From JAFAXD01 sp051985675 (GTDB taxonomy: Bacteria > Pseudomonadota > Alphaproteobacteria > Rhizobiales > Xanthobacteraceae), in the NCBI GenBank assembly GCA_051985675.1, contig JBPYFJ010000065.1, positions 1-64,000 of the forward strand: DNA of 64,000 nucleotides, given 5' to 3'. The translations under genes were made by a program, and so were the position numbers. The notes beneath the pieces are model-generated. The model made no database searches and was not told where the DNA came from. It worked only from the letters and a program-made list of their open reading frames with translations. Shown here piece by piece: positions 27,188-35,913 of the stretch. How positions within the stretch are numbered: the stretch's first letter is position 1; every line of letters starts with the position of its first letter.

Positions 27188-27754
27188 GTGCGCGCGCGGC
27201 TCCCCGGCATCGCGCTCGCCGTCTTCGCGCTCGGCCATATCGCCGCAAGAGCCGCGGACGATGCGGTGCGTCCGGAGGATCGCGCCGCCGTTGCAGCCTG
27301 TCTCAAGATCGCGGCGGGCGTCCCGCACGACGACGGCGCGTCGGCGACAGGCGACAAGACCGACCCGACCGCCTGGATGGCGCACTACGCGCGCGCGCCA
27401 AAACCCGGCCCGTCGAGCTGCGTCGGCGTAGTGAGCACGCCGTGCCTGCAGCGCGATCCAGGCGGCGCGAGCGGCAACACCGTGGACATGATCGATTGCC
27501 TGACGCGCGAGCAGCGGGCCTGGGACGAGCGTCTCAACGCCGCCTACAAAACAATGATGCAGGCGTGCCAGGGCAAGGACGACAAGTTCTGCGCCGCACG
27601 AAGGAAGCTCGAGCGCGCCTGGATCGCGTATCGCGACGCCTTGTGCGACCTGCCGTACGAGGAGCACGGAGGCACCGCCGCATCGCTCGATTTCGCCGAC
27701 TGCACGCTGAGCGAGACGGCGCGGCAGGCGATCTGGCTTGAAGCGCAGAAGTGA
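27188..27754 (+). CDS. Secreted DUF1311 (LprI-type) protein
   Basis: 188-residue protein starting with GTG 3 bases after the UbiD stop. Signal peptide RARLPGIALAVFALGHIAARA, then a C-terminal DUF1311 region from about residue 95: LTREQRAWDERLNAAYKTMM, FCAARRKLERAWIAYRDALC. LprI of mycobacteria, a relative, inhibits lysozyme, but most members are uncharacterised. Eight mature cysteines suggest disulfides. Tight spacing puts it in the UbiD operon though its role appears unrelated. Confidence 0.75.
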   Translation: MRARLPGIALAVFALGHIAARAADDAVRPEDRAAVAACLKIAAGVPHDDGASATGDKTDPTAWMAHYARAPKPGPSSCVGVVSTPCLQRDPGGASGNTVDMIDCLTREQRAWDERLNAAYKTMMQACQGKDDKFCAARRKLERAWIAYRDALCDLPYEEHGGTAASLDFADCTLSETARQAIWLEAQK

Positions 27755-27833
27755 GGCGCCATCCGTCCTCGACGTGTGCGGTGGCTTTTGGCCCAGCCCC
27801 AGGTTGATCTTGAACAGCAAATCAGAGGAAACG

Positions 27834-28220
27834 ATGAAAACGCATTACGCTATTGCATTGTCGATGCTGGCCGGGATTACGCTCGGCGCGGCCGCTTTTC
27901 AGGCGCTTCACGCCCAGGCCAAACCGCCAGCCTATGTGGTCGCGGAAATCGACGTGATGAACGTCGCGTCCTATGACAAGGAATACGTGCCGCCCGCCGC
28001 GAAAGCGATTGTGGACGGAGGCGGCAAATATATCGTTCGCGGTAGCGAGACCGCATCCTTTTACGGTGACCCCCCAAAATCGCGCATTGCCATCATGGTG
28101 TTCGAGAGCATGGACAAAGCCAAGGCCGCGTTTGATTCCCCGGCCTTCAAAGCCGCCAAGGCGATCGGCGACAAATACGCGAAGTTCCGCGTCTATGCGG
28201 TGGAAGGTCTGCCCCAATAG
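27834..28220 (+). CDS. Secreted DUF1330 protein
   Basis: 128-residue protein with signal peptide (MKTHYAIALSMLAGITLGAA, cleavage near HAQA) and a DUF1330 domain: AYVVAEIDVMNVASYDKEYVPPAAK read as YVVAEIDVMNVASYDKEY near 35-52, then FESMDKAKAAFDSPAFK. DUF1330 is a ferredoxin-like fold (dimeric alpha/beta-barrel relatives) of unknown function, often near stress or catabolic genes. Ribosome site AGAGGAAACG upstream. Confidence 0.82.
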   Translation: MKTHYAIALSMLAGITLGAAAFQALHAQAKPPAYVVAEIDVMNVASYDKEYVPPAAKAIVDGGGKYIVRGSETASFYGDPPKSRIAIMVFESMDKAKAAFDSPAFKAAKAIGDKYAKFRVYAVEGLPQ

Positions 28221-28298
28221 CACTTAGGCCACACGCCGTGCGGCGCTCCGCTACTGCCGCCCATCGTTGATCCAAGATAGAGTGGGCGTGACGGGTTC

Positions 28299-28315
28299 GG
28301 CCGGTTCAACCGGCC
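28299..28315. promoter_or_regulatory. Palindrome before the orphan binding-protein gene
   Basis: GGCCGGTTCAACCGGCC is a perfect palindrome of two 8-base arms around one base, 30 bases before the start of the next gene. A one-base loop cannot form a normal hairpin, so an operator is more plausible than a terminator. Confidence 0.35.
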
Positions 28316-28345
28316 GGCACAACAACACGACCAGGGAGGAACACG

Positions 28346-29356
28346 ATGCGCAGGCTTCTGCGACTTTGCATGTTGACGGCGGGCGCCGTCCTCGCGGCGC
28401 TGGCTCCAACCACGGCGGCGCCGGTGAAGCTGCGAATCGGATGGGTTGTTGCCGGCGCCGACGCGCCGTTCCAGCTCTTCGGTCCCAAGGGCGTGGCGAT
28501 CCACGAAGGCGTGACCTACGAAATCGAAGGCGTGCACTTCAACGGCACGCCGACAATGATCACCGCGCTCGCCACCGGCGACATCGATCTCGCGCCGCTC
28601 GCCTATTCGAGCTTTCCGCTCGCGGTCGAGAACGCCAAGATGGACGACCTGCGGGTGATCTCCGACGTCTTCCAGGACGGCGTTCCCGACTACTACAGCA
28701 ACGAGTTTATGGTGCTCAAGGACGGTCCGATCAAGACGCTCGCCGATCTCAAGGGCACGGTGGTCGCTACCAATCTCGCCGGCAGCGCGGTCGACATCGC
28801 AATGCGCTCGATGCTGGCGCAGCACGGCATCAATCCCAAGTCCGATGTGACGATCATCGAGGTTCCGTTCCCTAACCAGAAGCCGCAGCTCCTGGAAAAG
28901 AAAGTCACCCTGATCGCCGCGGTGCGGCCGTTCAGCGCAGATCCGGAGCTGCGCGCGGCCGCGCGTACGCTGTTCACGCAACAGGAGGCGATCGGTCGAT
29001 CGCAGATGATCATCATGACGGGCCGCGCCCCGGTGCTGCAAAAGAATCGGGCCGCGATTGTCGATTTTCTGGAGGACCATGTGCGCGAGGTGCGCTGGTT
29101 CACCGATCCGGCGCATCACGATGCGGCGGTGAAGCACTTGGCGGACTTCACCAAGCAGCCGGTCGAACGGTTCGCGAGCTGGGCGTTCACCAAGAAGGGC
29201 GATTTCTATCACGACCCCGCCGGCGTTCCGGATCTCAAGGCGCTGCAGGCGAACGTCACTCAAACCGCCAAGCTGGGCTTCATCCCGGCGGCGCTCGACC
29301 TGCAGAAATACGCCGACTTGAGCCTGATCGACGCGGCCGGCGCGCGACTGAAGTAA
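28346..29356 (+). CDS. SsuA/NMT1-like ABC transporter binding protein
   Basis: 336-residue periplasmic binding protein with signal peptide MRRLLRLCMLTAGAVLAALA. Domain blocks: KLRIGWVVAGADAPFQLF, NGTPTMITALATGDIDLAPLAYSSF and IKTLADLKGTVVATN, typical of the NMT1/SsuA/TauA fold, which senses sulfonates, nitrate, pyrimidine precursors or other anions. No permease or ATPase neighbours it, so it is an orphan here. Good ribosome site (GGGAGGAACACG). Confidence 0.82.
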   Translation: MRRLLRLCMLTAGAVLAALAPTTAAPVKLRIGWVVAGADAPFQLFGPKGVAIHEGVTYEIEGVHFNGTPTMITALATGDIDLAPLAYSSFPLAVENAKMDDLRVISDVFQDGVPDYYSNEFMVLKDGPIKTLADLKGTVVATNLAGSAVDIAMRSMLAQHGINPKSDVTIIEVPFPNQKPQLLEKKVTLIAAVRPFSADPELRAAARTLFTQQEAIGRSQMIIMTGRAPVLQKNRAAIVDFLEDHVREVRWFTDPAHHDAAVKHLADFTKQPVERFASWAFTKKGDFYHDPAGVPDLKALQANVTQTAKLGFIPAALDLQKYADLSLIDAAGARLK

Positions 29357-29617
29357 CGGCGAGATAACGCGCGGATTCATGTCCCTGCATGCCGGGGCAG
29401 GTGACCGTGTGGCACGCGTTCTCTGCATTCTTCGCGGCGAGCGTGGAGACACGACACAACGATCCAACGCGGATCCGGTACGATCGTGCAGCCTCGCCTG
29501 GCTTGCGATCCACGCAGCACCGCGTTAACATTGCGCTGTTCGGGGATTTGCAGACTCCCCGTGAGACGGCGCCCGTCCAAGCTCTGCGCAACACTCGATT
29601 TCTCGAGGAGATTGCGC

Positions 29618-30514
29618 ATGGACGGATCAAATCACGACATTTCTCCGCACGAACTCTGTGCGCGGCTCGGCACAGCCGCTGCCCCTGTCGTCGTCGACGT
29701 ACGAAGCCCGGCCGCGTTTGCGGGCGCGGACCGGCTGATTGTTGGCGCGCTCTACCGGGCGCCCGACCAGGTTGATCGATGGCGGGGCGGACTGCCGCCC
29801 GGTCATACCGTGGTCGCCTATTGTGAACACGGCGAACAAATCAGCCATGACGTGGTTAAGATGTTGCGCGCCGCAGGTCTGGACGCGGCGACGCTTGCAG
29901 GCGGCATCACGGCCTGGCGTGACGCCGGGCTTCCCACCCGCCGCAACATCGGAACGGCACCCGGCAAGTGGATCACGCGCGAGCGGCCGAAGATCGATCG
30001 CATCGCGTGTCCATGGCTGATCGCGCGTTTCATCGATCCCCAGGCAGAATTCGTCTACGTGCCGCCGGCCCAGGTGGTCTCCGTTGCCAATAAGACCGGC
30101 GGCACGCCGTATGACATCGATGGCGTCGAGTTCAGCCACGAAGGCGAGCGTTGCTCGTTCGATACGTTCCTGCGGATCTACGATATCCGGGATCCGTCGC
30201 TCGACCATCTGGCGCGAATTGTGCGCGGCGCCGACACGTCGCGGCACGATCTCACCCCGCAATGCGGAGGCTTGTTCGCGATCTCACTCGGCCTGTCAGC
30301 GAATTTCACCGACGACCATCAGATGCTGGCGCACGGCATGGTCATCTATGACGCGCTCTATACCTGGTGCCGCAGCCTGCAGGATGAGCGTCACAACTGG
30401 CCGCCCGCAAAGCCGGCATCGCCCGTCGCCGACGAGGTGGACGATCCGACGAACTTTCGCGGCGCTGCCGCGGCGATGCACGAGTCTGCGGGGCGGCCTG
30501 CGGCACCACATTGA
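29618..30514 (+). CDS. chrB: Rhodanese - ChrB chromate-resistance fusion protein
   Basis: 298 residues: an N-terminal rhodanese domain (about 5-110, VVVDVRSPAAF, with Cys in VAYCEHGEQIS as the active-site persulfide residue) fused to a C-terminal ChrB-type chromate resistance domain (about 115-280, RIACPWLIARFIDPQAEFVYVPP and EFSHEGERCSFDTFL). ChrB is a chromate-responsive regulator or an accessory protein for ChrA. The ATG at 29618 follows GAGGAG. First gene of an operon with DUF1259 and chrA. The symbol describes the domain, not a proven regulator. Confidence 0.8.
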   Translation: MDGSNHDISPHELCARLGTAAAPVVVDVRSPAAFAGADRLIVGALYRAPDQVDRWRGGLPPGHTVVAYCEHGEQISHDVVKMLRAAGLDAATLAGGITAWRDAGLPTRRNIGTAPGKWITRERPKIDRIACPWLIARFIDPQAEFVYVPPAQVVSVANKTGGTPYDIDGVEFSHEGERCSFDTFLRIYDIRDPSLDHLARIVRGADTSRHDLTPQCGGLFAISLGLSANFTDDHQMLAHGMVIYDALYTWCRSLQDERHNWPPAKPASPVADEVDDPTNFRGAAAAMHESAGRPAAPH

Positions 30515-30553
30515 ACTGATAGGACGATCGAACTCATAGAACGGAGGTGAATG

Positions 30554-31447
30554 ATGCGTACCATCTGTCTGCTCGCCGTATGCGGCGCGGCGCTAGCAAC
30601 GAGCACGCTCGCCAGCGCCCAAGAGGTCGACTGGAAGGGCGTGGATGCGGCACTGGGCCGGAGCGCCGCGGTGGCCGGCGACGTCCATCGCTACGGTTTC
30701 CCGCGTTCCGATCTGCAGGTGACGCTCGACGGGGTCGCGATCAAACCCGCGCTCGCGCTCGGCGGCTGGGTCGCGTTCAAGCCGGTCCATGGCGAGGTCA
30801 TGATCATGGGCGACCTCGTGCTGCTCGACACCGAGATCAATCCGGTGATGGCGAAGCTTTTGAACAGCGGGATCGACATCACCGCGGTTCACAATCACCT
30901 GCTGCGTGCCAATCCGCCGACCTACTATATGCACGTCGGCGCGCACGGCGATCCCGTCAAGCTGGCGACAGCGATCCGCGCGGGGCTTGCCGAAAGCAAG
31001 ACCCCACTCGGACCTCCGGCCGCGGCATCCGCCCCGCCGCCGGCGATCGATCTCGACACGGCCGCGCTCGATGCGATCATGGGCGTGAAGGGCCAGGCCA
31101 CCGGTGGCGTCTACCAATTCGGGGTGCCGCGCCGCGACCCGATCACCGAGATGGGGACGGCACTCGTTCCGCCCGGTCCGACCGGGATGGCCAACGGAAT
31201 CAACTTCCAGCCGACCGGCGGCGGCAAAGCGGCGATCACTGGCGACTTCCTGGTGACCGGCGATGAGGTCAACCCGCTGATCCGAACCCTGCGGGCAAAC
31301 GGCATCGAGGTGACGGCGATCCATAGCCACATGCTCGACGAACAACCGCGGATGTTCTTCATTCATTTCTGGGCGAATGACGATGCCCAGAAGCTCGCCA
31401 AGGGAATACGCGCGGCGCTCGACAAGACCGCCGCCGCGAAAAGCTGA
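30554..31447 (+). CDS. Secreted DUF1259 (LppY/LpqO-type) protein
   Basis: 297-residue exported protein with signal peptide (RTICLLAVCGAALATSTLASA). It holds two tandem copies of the DUF1259 domain (about 20-145 and 160-290), with AVHNHLL near 115 and AIHSHML near 255 as matching His-rich positions, which suggests metal binding (inferred). GGAGG is 6 bases before the second ATG (30554). It lies between the ChrB-type gene and chrA and overlaps neither. Its position within a chromate operon is the only clue to function. Confidence 0.8.
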   Translation: MRTICLLAVCGAALATSTLASAQEVDWKGVDAALGRSAAVAGDVHRYGFPRSDLQVTLDGVAIKPALALGGWVAFKPVHGEVMIMGDLVLLDTEINPVMAKLLNSGIDITAVHNHLLRANPPTYYMHVGAHGDPVKLATAIRAGLAESKTPLGPPAAASAPPPAIDLDTAALDAIMGVKGQATGGVYQFGVPRRDPITEMGTALVPPGPTGMANGINFQPTGGGKAAITGDFLVTGDEVNPLIRTLRANGIEVTAIHSHMLDEQPRMFFIHFWANDDAQKLAKGIRAALDKTAAAKS

Positions 31448-31465
31448 CCGGATCGGGTCGCGGCT

Positions 31466-32644
31466 ATGACGGCATCCATCTCGGCCCCGGGCGGCGGCAT
31501 CGCCGAAGTCGTGCCGTACTTCCTGCGTCTCGGCCTGCTCGGCTTTGGCGGCCCGGTCGCGCTGGTCGGCCAGATGGAGCGCGAGCTCGTCGGCGAGCGC
31601 GGCTGGCTGACCAAGGACCAGATGCGGGAAGCGATCGCGATCTGTCAGTCGCTGCCCGGACCGCTCGCGATCCAGGTCGGGATCTACGTCTCCTATCTGC
31701 GTGCGGGTTTTTGGGGCGCCTGGGCTGGCGGGTGGGCGTTCATTCTGCCGAATTTCGTGATCGTCGCGGCGCTGGGCGCGCTCTACGTCTACTTCGGCGA
31801 TCTCAAGCCGGTGACGGCCATCTTCTACGGCGTCAGTCCGGCGGTGATCGCGCTGATCCTGCATTCCTGTTATCGCCTCGCAAAGCTCGGAATGGAGGAC
31901 CGGCTGCAATGGGTGATAGCCGCAGCCTGCTTGGCCGTCACTGTCGCCCTGCAGGCGGAGGTGGCGCTGCTGTTCATCGGCGCGGGCGTGATCGGGATCC
32001 TGTACTACGGCAGCATCTTCCGGCGTCCGCCAACGGCGCTTCTGCAAATCGCGCCGCTGCCTGTGCTGGCACAGATGACGCCCGTCGCCTCAACCTCGAC
32101 GCTCGCCAAGCTCCTCTGGTTCTTCCTTAAAGCGGGCGCACTGACGTTCGGCAGCGGTCTCGTCATCGTCCCGTTCCTGGAGCAGGGGCTGGTCCGGCAA
32201 TACGGCTGGCTTGACGAACGCCAGTTCCTGATCGCGGTCGCAGTTGGGATGATCAGTCCCGGGCCGGTCGTCATCACCGCCACGTTTGTGGGATATCTGG
32301 TCGCCGGCTTCTGGGGATCGCTGGTCTCGACCGTCGGCATCTTTCTGCCGTCATTTATCCTGGTGCTGATCGCCGCGCCGATCTTGGCGCGGCATCGGGG
32401 CGATCCGAACGTGCAGGGCTTTGTGAAGGGCGCCTATGCGGCGGCGATCGGCACGATTCTCGGCGCTTGCGTGCTGCTCGGCCGCATTGCCATCGGTGAC
32501 TGGCTCACCGCCGTTGTTGGCGTGGTCTCGCTCGCCGTATTGTTTCGCTGGAAGGTCAGCAACCCATTGCTGATCGCCGTAACCGCAGTTGTCGGCCTGA
32601 TCGCCTATCCGCTGCTGCAGCCCGGATGGGTGATGGTGAAATAG
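31466..32644 (+). CDS. chrA: Chromate transporter
   Basis: 392-residue CHR-family membrane protein exporting chromate. Two repeats of about 190 residues each carry the family motif: LRLGLLGFGGPVALVGQM (residues 20-37) with QSLPGPLAIQVGIYV, and LKAGALTFGSGLVIVPFL (about 222) with ISPGPVVITATFVGY. About 10-12 hydrophobic helices. 18 bases after DUF1259 on the same strand. Full-length bidomain form. Confidence 0.93.
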   Translation: MTASISAPGGGIAEVVPYFLRLGLLGFGGPVALVGQMERELVGERGWLTKDQMREAIAICQSLPGPLAIQVGIYVSYLRAGFWGAWAGGWAFILPNFVIVAALGALYVYFGDLKPVTAIFYGVSPAVIALILHSCYRLAKLGMEDRLQWVIAAACLAVTVALQAEVALLFIGAGVIGILYYGSIFRRPPTALLQIAPLPVLAQMTPVASTSTLAKLLWFFLKAGALTFGSGLVIVPFLEQGLVRQYGWLDERQFLIAVAVGMISPGPVVITATFVGYLVAGFWGSLVSTVGIFLPSFILVLIAAPILARHRGDPNVQGFVKGAYAAAIGTILGACVLLGRIAIGDWLTAVVGVVSLAVLFRWKVSNPLLIAVTAVVGLIAYPLLQPGWVMVK

Positions 32645-32866
32645 TATCCTTCGGATGCTGCGTTAATCGATCTTCGCCGGCAGGAATCGGAACAGACGTC
32701 ATCACGCGCCGCAATGCGTTCGCGACGGTCTACCATGCTGTGGTTGCGGCCGCCTGTCGCGCTCCTGTAGGATCGGCGGCATGCTGCTGACCCCGCTCTC
32801 CGCGCCGCAGCATTGGCTTTTCCTCGATTGCGCCCGGCGCCCAACACCAAGCACAGGAAACATCCA

Positions 32867-33802
32867 ATGAAGCTCGTCTGTTTCGATGATTACAAACTCG
32901 GCGTCGTCAAGGGCGTCGATGCGATCGTCGATATCACACCGGTCCTGCACGAGGCGGCGCAAGGCGATCCGCGGTTGCTGATCAACACCGTGATCGAGAA
33001 GTTCGCCGAGTACAGGAAGCGCATCGAGGGCGCAATCGCCGACGGCAAGACCATTCCGCTCGCCTCGGTCAAGCTGCGCCCGCCGATCCCGCGCCCTGGC
33101 AATATCGACTGCATGGCGGTCAACTACGTCGAGGAAATGTTCCCGACGCCGCCGCCGATCAACGGATTCCAGAAAACCCCGAATGCCGTGATCGGCCCCG
33201 GCGACATCATGATCCTGCCCGACGCGCCGGCAACGATCTTCGAAGGCGAGGCAGAGCTCGGCGTCGTCATCGGCAAGCGTGCCGCCAATGTGCGGGCGGC
33301 CGACGCTATGAGCTACGTCTTCGGCTATATCAACTTCATCGACGGTTCGGCGCGCGAACTACCGCCGCCCGGCAACACGTTCTATCAGACCAAGTCGCGC
33401 GAAACCTTTGCGCCGATCGGTCCCTATGTGGTGACGGCGGACGAGATCAGCGATCCGCACCAGCTGCAGGTTAAATTGTGGGTCAACGGCACTTTGAAGC
33501 AGGATTTCACCACCGCCGATATGACCAACAAGATCCCGCGCTGCATCGAGTGGGTCTCGTCCATCCATCATCTCGATCCGGGCGACATCATCGCAACCGG
33601 GACCAACCACGGCGGCCTCAATCCGTTCATGGACGGCGACACGATCGAGCTTGAGACCGCGGGCCTCGGCCGGTTGAAGTTCACGGTCCGCGATGAGCTC
33701 AAGCGCACCTGGGCGCGCGACACGCGGCTTGAGCGGCACCGCAAGAAGGTCCCAACGATCACGCCGCAGCTCACCGGCAAATACGCGCCGGCCCAGAAAT
33801 AG
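32867..33802 (+). CDS. Fumarylacetoacetate hydrolase family protein
   Basis: 311-residue enzyme of the FAH fold, whose members hydrolyse, decarboxylate or isomerise 2-oxo acids and acylpyruvates. The metal-binding site is FEGEAELGVVIGK near residue 125 with Asp in GYINFIDGSARE; the C-terminal EWVSSIHHLDPGDIIATGTNHGG is the conserved strand-loop. Alone on the plus strand, starts at an ATG with weak ribosome sequence (CAGGAAAC). Substrate unknown; could serve an aromatic meta-cleavage or amino-acid route. Confidence 0.88.
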   Translation: MKLVCFDDYKLGVVKGVDAIVDITPVLHEAAQGDPRLLINTVIEKFAEYRKRIEGAIADGKTIPLASVKLRPPIPRPGNIDCMAVNYVEEMFPTPPPINGFQKTPNAVIGPGDIMILPDAPATIFEGEAELGVVIGKRAANVRAADAMSYVFGYINFIDGSARELPPPGNTFYQTKSRETFAPIGPYVVTADEISDPHQLQVKLWVNGTLKQDFTTADMTNKIPRCIEWVSSIHHLDPGDIIATGTNHGGLNPFMDGDTIELETAGLGRLKFTVRDELKRTWARDTRLERHRKKVPTITPQLTGKYAPAQK

Positions 33803-33814
33803 CGGATCGGCTGC

Positions 33815-34963
33815 GTGGCGGTGGCCGGGCCAGTGATCAGGCGTCGCGGCGGAGTTGCCGCGCCTGCGCTGCTGGCCACGATCGCCGCAGCGGCATCGCC
33901 GTGCGACGCGCAGAGCCCCGACACGGCGGCCGGACGGGGCGTCTACCTGCGCTTCTTGAGCAGGCGCGACGCCGGCAGCGACCTGCAGCGGCCGCCGCTC
34001 CTCGGGCTGTCGTTCGGCGGGCCGCAGCGCCTGGCCGTGATGGACACGGGCTCGACCGGCATTGTGGTCGCAGCCACTTCGATCCCGAACGTCGGCCAAC
34101 TCCCGAACCGCGGACCGGGCACCCTAACCTACACGAGCTCGGGTCGCATCATGCGGGGCGACTGGGTGGTGACGCCGGTGACGATCATCGGAGGCAATGG
34201 CGCCAGCCTGACGACGGCGCCGATCCCGGTGCTCGCTGTCCGCCGCGTCGATTGTCTCGACAATGCGCGCAATTGCTCGCCCAACGAAAATCCACGCCAC
34301 GTTGCGATGATCGGAGTCGGGTTCGGTCGGCGGGGCGTTCAGGACGGCGTGTCGGGGCCCGAGAAGAACCCGTTTCTCAATCCAGCCAACAAGGGCGTTT
34401 TCCCGAACGCACCACGGCGTGGCTATGCGCTGACGCGCGAAGGCGTCCAGGTCGGGCTTGGTGCCGCCGATCCGAGCAGTGCGTATGTCACCGTCCGGCT
34501 GCGCTGGGACGACGAGCGCAAGGACTGGTCGGGCGCCCCGGCCTGCATCGCGATCAACGACCGCGCGGCGGCGTGCGGCACGGTCCTGCCGGACACCGGC
34601 GTGAGCGGCATGTTCTTGTCGCTGCCCGCGAGCCAGGCGGACGGCAGCCTGCCTTCGGCAGGGACCGACCGCACGCTGCCGCCGGGAACCAAAGTCACGA
34701 TTTCACTGGCGCCCGAAGCGCCGGCCGGCGGCGCGATCGCAAGCTACAGCTTTCGGGTCGGCGATGTGGCTGATCCACTGGCGCCGAGCCGCTTGATCCT
34801 CGTCGGCCGCGGCGACCGCCCGACCTTTGTCAACACCGGCATCCATCTGCTCAACGGGTTTGACTACCTGTTCGATGCCGACAAGGGCGTCGTGGGGTAT
34901 CGGTGGAGCGGCCGCATCGCAAGCGGTCCCGCACCGGGGCGGGCAGATCCGCCCTCGCGTTGA
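33815..34963 (+). CDS. Secreted pepsin-type aspartic protease homologue
   Basis: 382 residues, GTG start, N-terminal signal peptide (about 1-33, cleaved near CDAQS). It carries AVMDTGSTGIVVA (Asp77) and TVLPDTGVSGMFL (Asp260), the two D-T-G motifs of pepsin-family proteases, 183 residues apart, the same spacing as Asp32 and Asp215 of pepsin. A flap-like YTSSGRIMRGDWV (Tyr106) and a terminal GFDYLFDADKGVVGYR, like the pepsin end segment YxVFDxxxxxxGFA, agree. Six Cys. Bacterial pepsin homologues are few; activity is inferred, not shown. 13 bases after the FAH-family gene. Confidence 0.7.
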   Translation: MAVAGPVIRRRGGVAAPALLATIAAAASPCDAQSPDTAAGRGVYLRFLSRRDAGSDLQRPPLLGLSFGGPQRLAVMDTGSTGIVVAATSIPNVGQLPNRGPGTLTYTSSGRIMRGDWVVTPVTIIGGNGASLTTAPIPVLAVRRVDCLDNARNCSPNENPRHVAMIGVGFGRRGVQDGVSGPEKNPFLNPANKGVFPNAPRRGYALTREGVQVGLGAADPSSAYVTVRLRWDDERKDWSGAPACIAINDRAAACGTVLPDTGVSGMFLSLPASQADGSLPSAGTDRTLPPGTKVTISLAPEAPAGGAIASYSFRVGDVADPLAPSRLILVGRGDRPTFVNTGIHLLNGFDYLFDADKGVVGYRWSGRIASGPAPGRADPPSR

Positions 34964-35137
34964 AGCCGACTTGCGCGGCGAACGGGTCCTGCCATTCCGC
35001 CCCCTCGATTGGTGCGCAACCGTACCGACTGGCCGGGGGATCGCGCTGGACCGGTAAACCTGGCTTGGGTTTTGTTGACAAACCGGACCATTGTCAGACG
35101 CGCCTGTGGCGCATACCAAACCTTCGAGGAGAATTCG

Positions 35138-35312
35138 ATGTCGGTATCCAAGCGGATATTTCTGGTATTGGGGCCGCTGCGGTGATTTGCCTTTTTTGAC
35201 GTCGACTATTGAGGCCGATGCAGTCAGGTCCCTCAAGCAGGAACTGGGCACGCTCAAACAAAGCATGCCCCGTAACAATGGGAACCGGCGCTGCGGCCGA
35301 GACTTGCTCTAA
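35138..35312 (+). pseudogene. Possible decayed small secreted protein gene
   Basis: GAGGAG at 35126-35131 precedes ATG at 35138, giving MSVSKRIFLVLG and a stop at 35183-35185. Two frame changes would read on: frame +1 gives AAAVICLF and the third frame LTSTIEADAVRSLKQELGTL. Joined, these make a sensible signal peptide and start of a mature chain, so the site looks like a small exported-protein gene broken by two indels. The alternative is an incidental 15-residue leader peptide. The rest of 34964-35352 shows no other gene. Confidence 0.3.
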
Positions 35313-35352
35313 CAAGCGGCGTCGCGAGTGATGCGCCGGCGTGGGAGCTGCG

Positions 35353-35913
35353 ATGGAAAAACTATGGTCGGCCTTCGTGCTGGCATTGATGCTTTTGCTG
35401 ACGAGCGCGGCGGGTGCCGACACGGCGGCGGACGCAGGCACCACGGTCGACCGGTGGGCGGCAGCGTTCAACGCCAATGATGTCGACGCGCTTGTGGAGG
35501 TCTATGCGGCTGATGCAACGTTGATGGGAACCACGAGCCCGGCCGTCAACCAAGGCCGCGACGCGATCCGCCGATATTTCGCCCGCCTCAGCCGGAGCGG
35601 CGACAAGGTCTCGCTCGGCGAACGACAAACCTTTGTTCTGAGCGAAGACGTTGTTTACGTCACCGGCGACTACGAATTCAGCGCCCTACGTAATGGCCAG
35701 CGCCGGATGACGCCGGCGCGCTACACCATGGTGCTCGTGCGGCATGGACGTGACTGGCTGATCACTCACCACCATTCGTCGCGCCAACTCGAAAATCTTC
35801 CACGGATGCGGCGCGCCGAACCCTCGGCGCGGGATTATGCGTGGTCGGAAGCGCCGGCTGCGTTGGCGAGCCCGGCTTCTGCGTCTTCGCGCGATCCGGG
35901 CCCGTTGAAGTAG
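35353..35913 (+). CDS. Secreted SnoaL-like / DUF4440 protein, paralogue with C-terminal extension
   Basis: 186 residues: signal peptide (MEKLWSAFVLALMLLLTSAAGA) and an NTF2-like domain close to the 11249-11683 protein: AFNANDVDALVEVYAADATL, GRDAIRRYFARLSRSGDKV, TMVLVRHGRDWLITHHHSS. Unlike its paralogue, which stops after HSSRR, it continues about 40 residues (QLENLPRMRRAEP...), and its last 79 bases overlap the 3' end of the convergent permease gene. The extension is Ala/Ser/Pro-rich and not family-like. Confidence 0.82.
   Translation: MEKLWSAFVLALMLLLTSAAGADTAADAGTTVDRWAAAFNANDVDALVEVYAADATLMGTTSPAVNQGRDAIRRYFARLSRSGDKVSLGERQTFVLSEDVVYVTGDYEFSALRNGQRRMTPARYTMVLVRHGRDWLITHHHSSRQLENLPRMRRAEPSARDYAWSEAPAALASPASASSRDPGPLK

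Noticed and set aside
29357..29617. Gene in the gap before the ChrB-type gene
   Set aside because: Frames here continue upstream of the chrB start without a ribosome site and without similarity; only a small stem (CCTGC/GCAGG near 29390) was seen.
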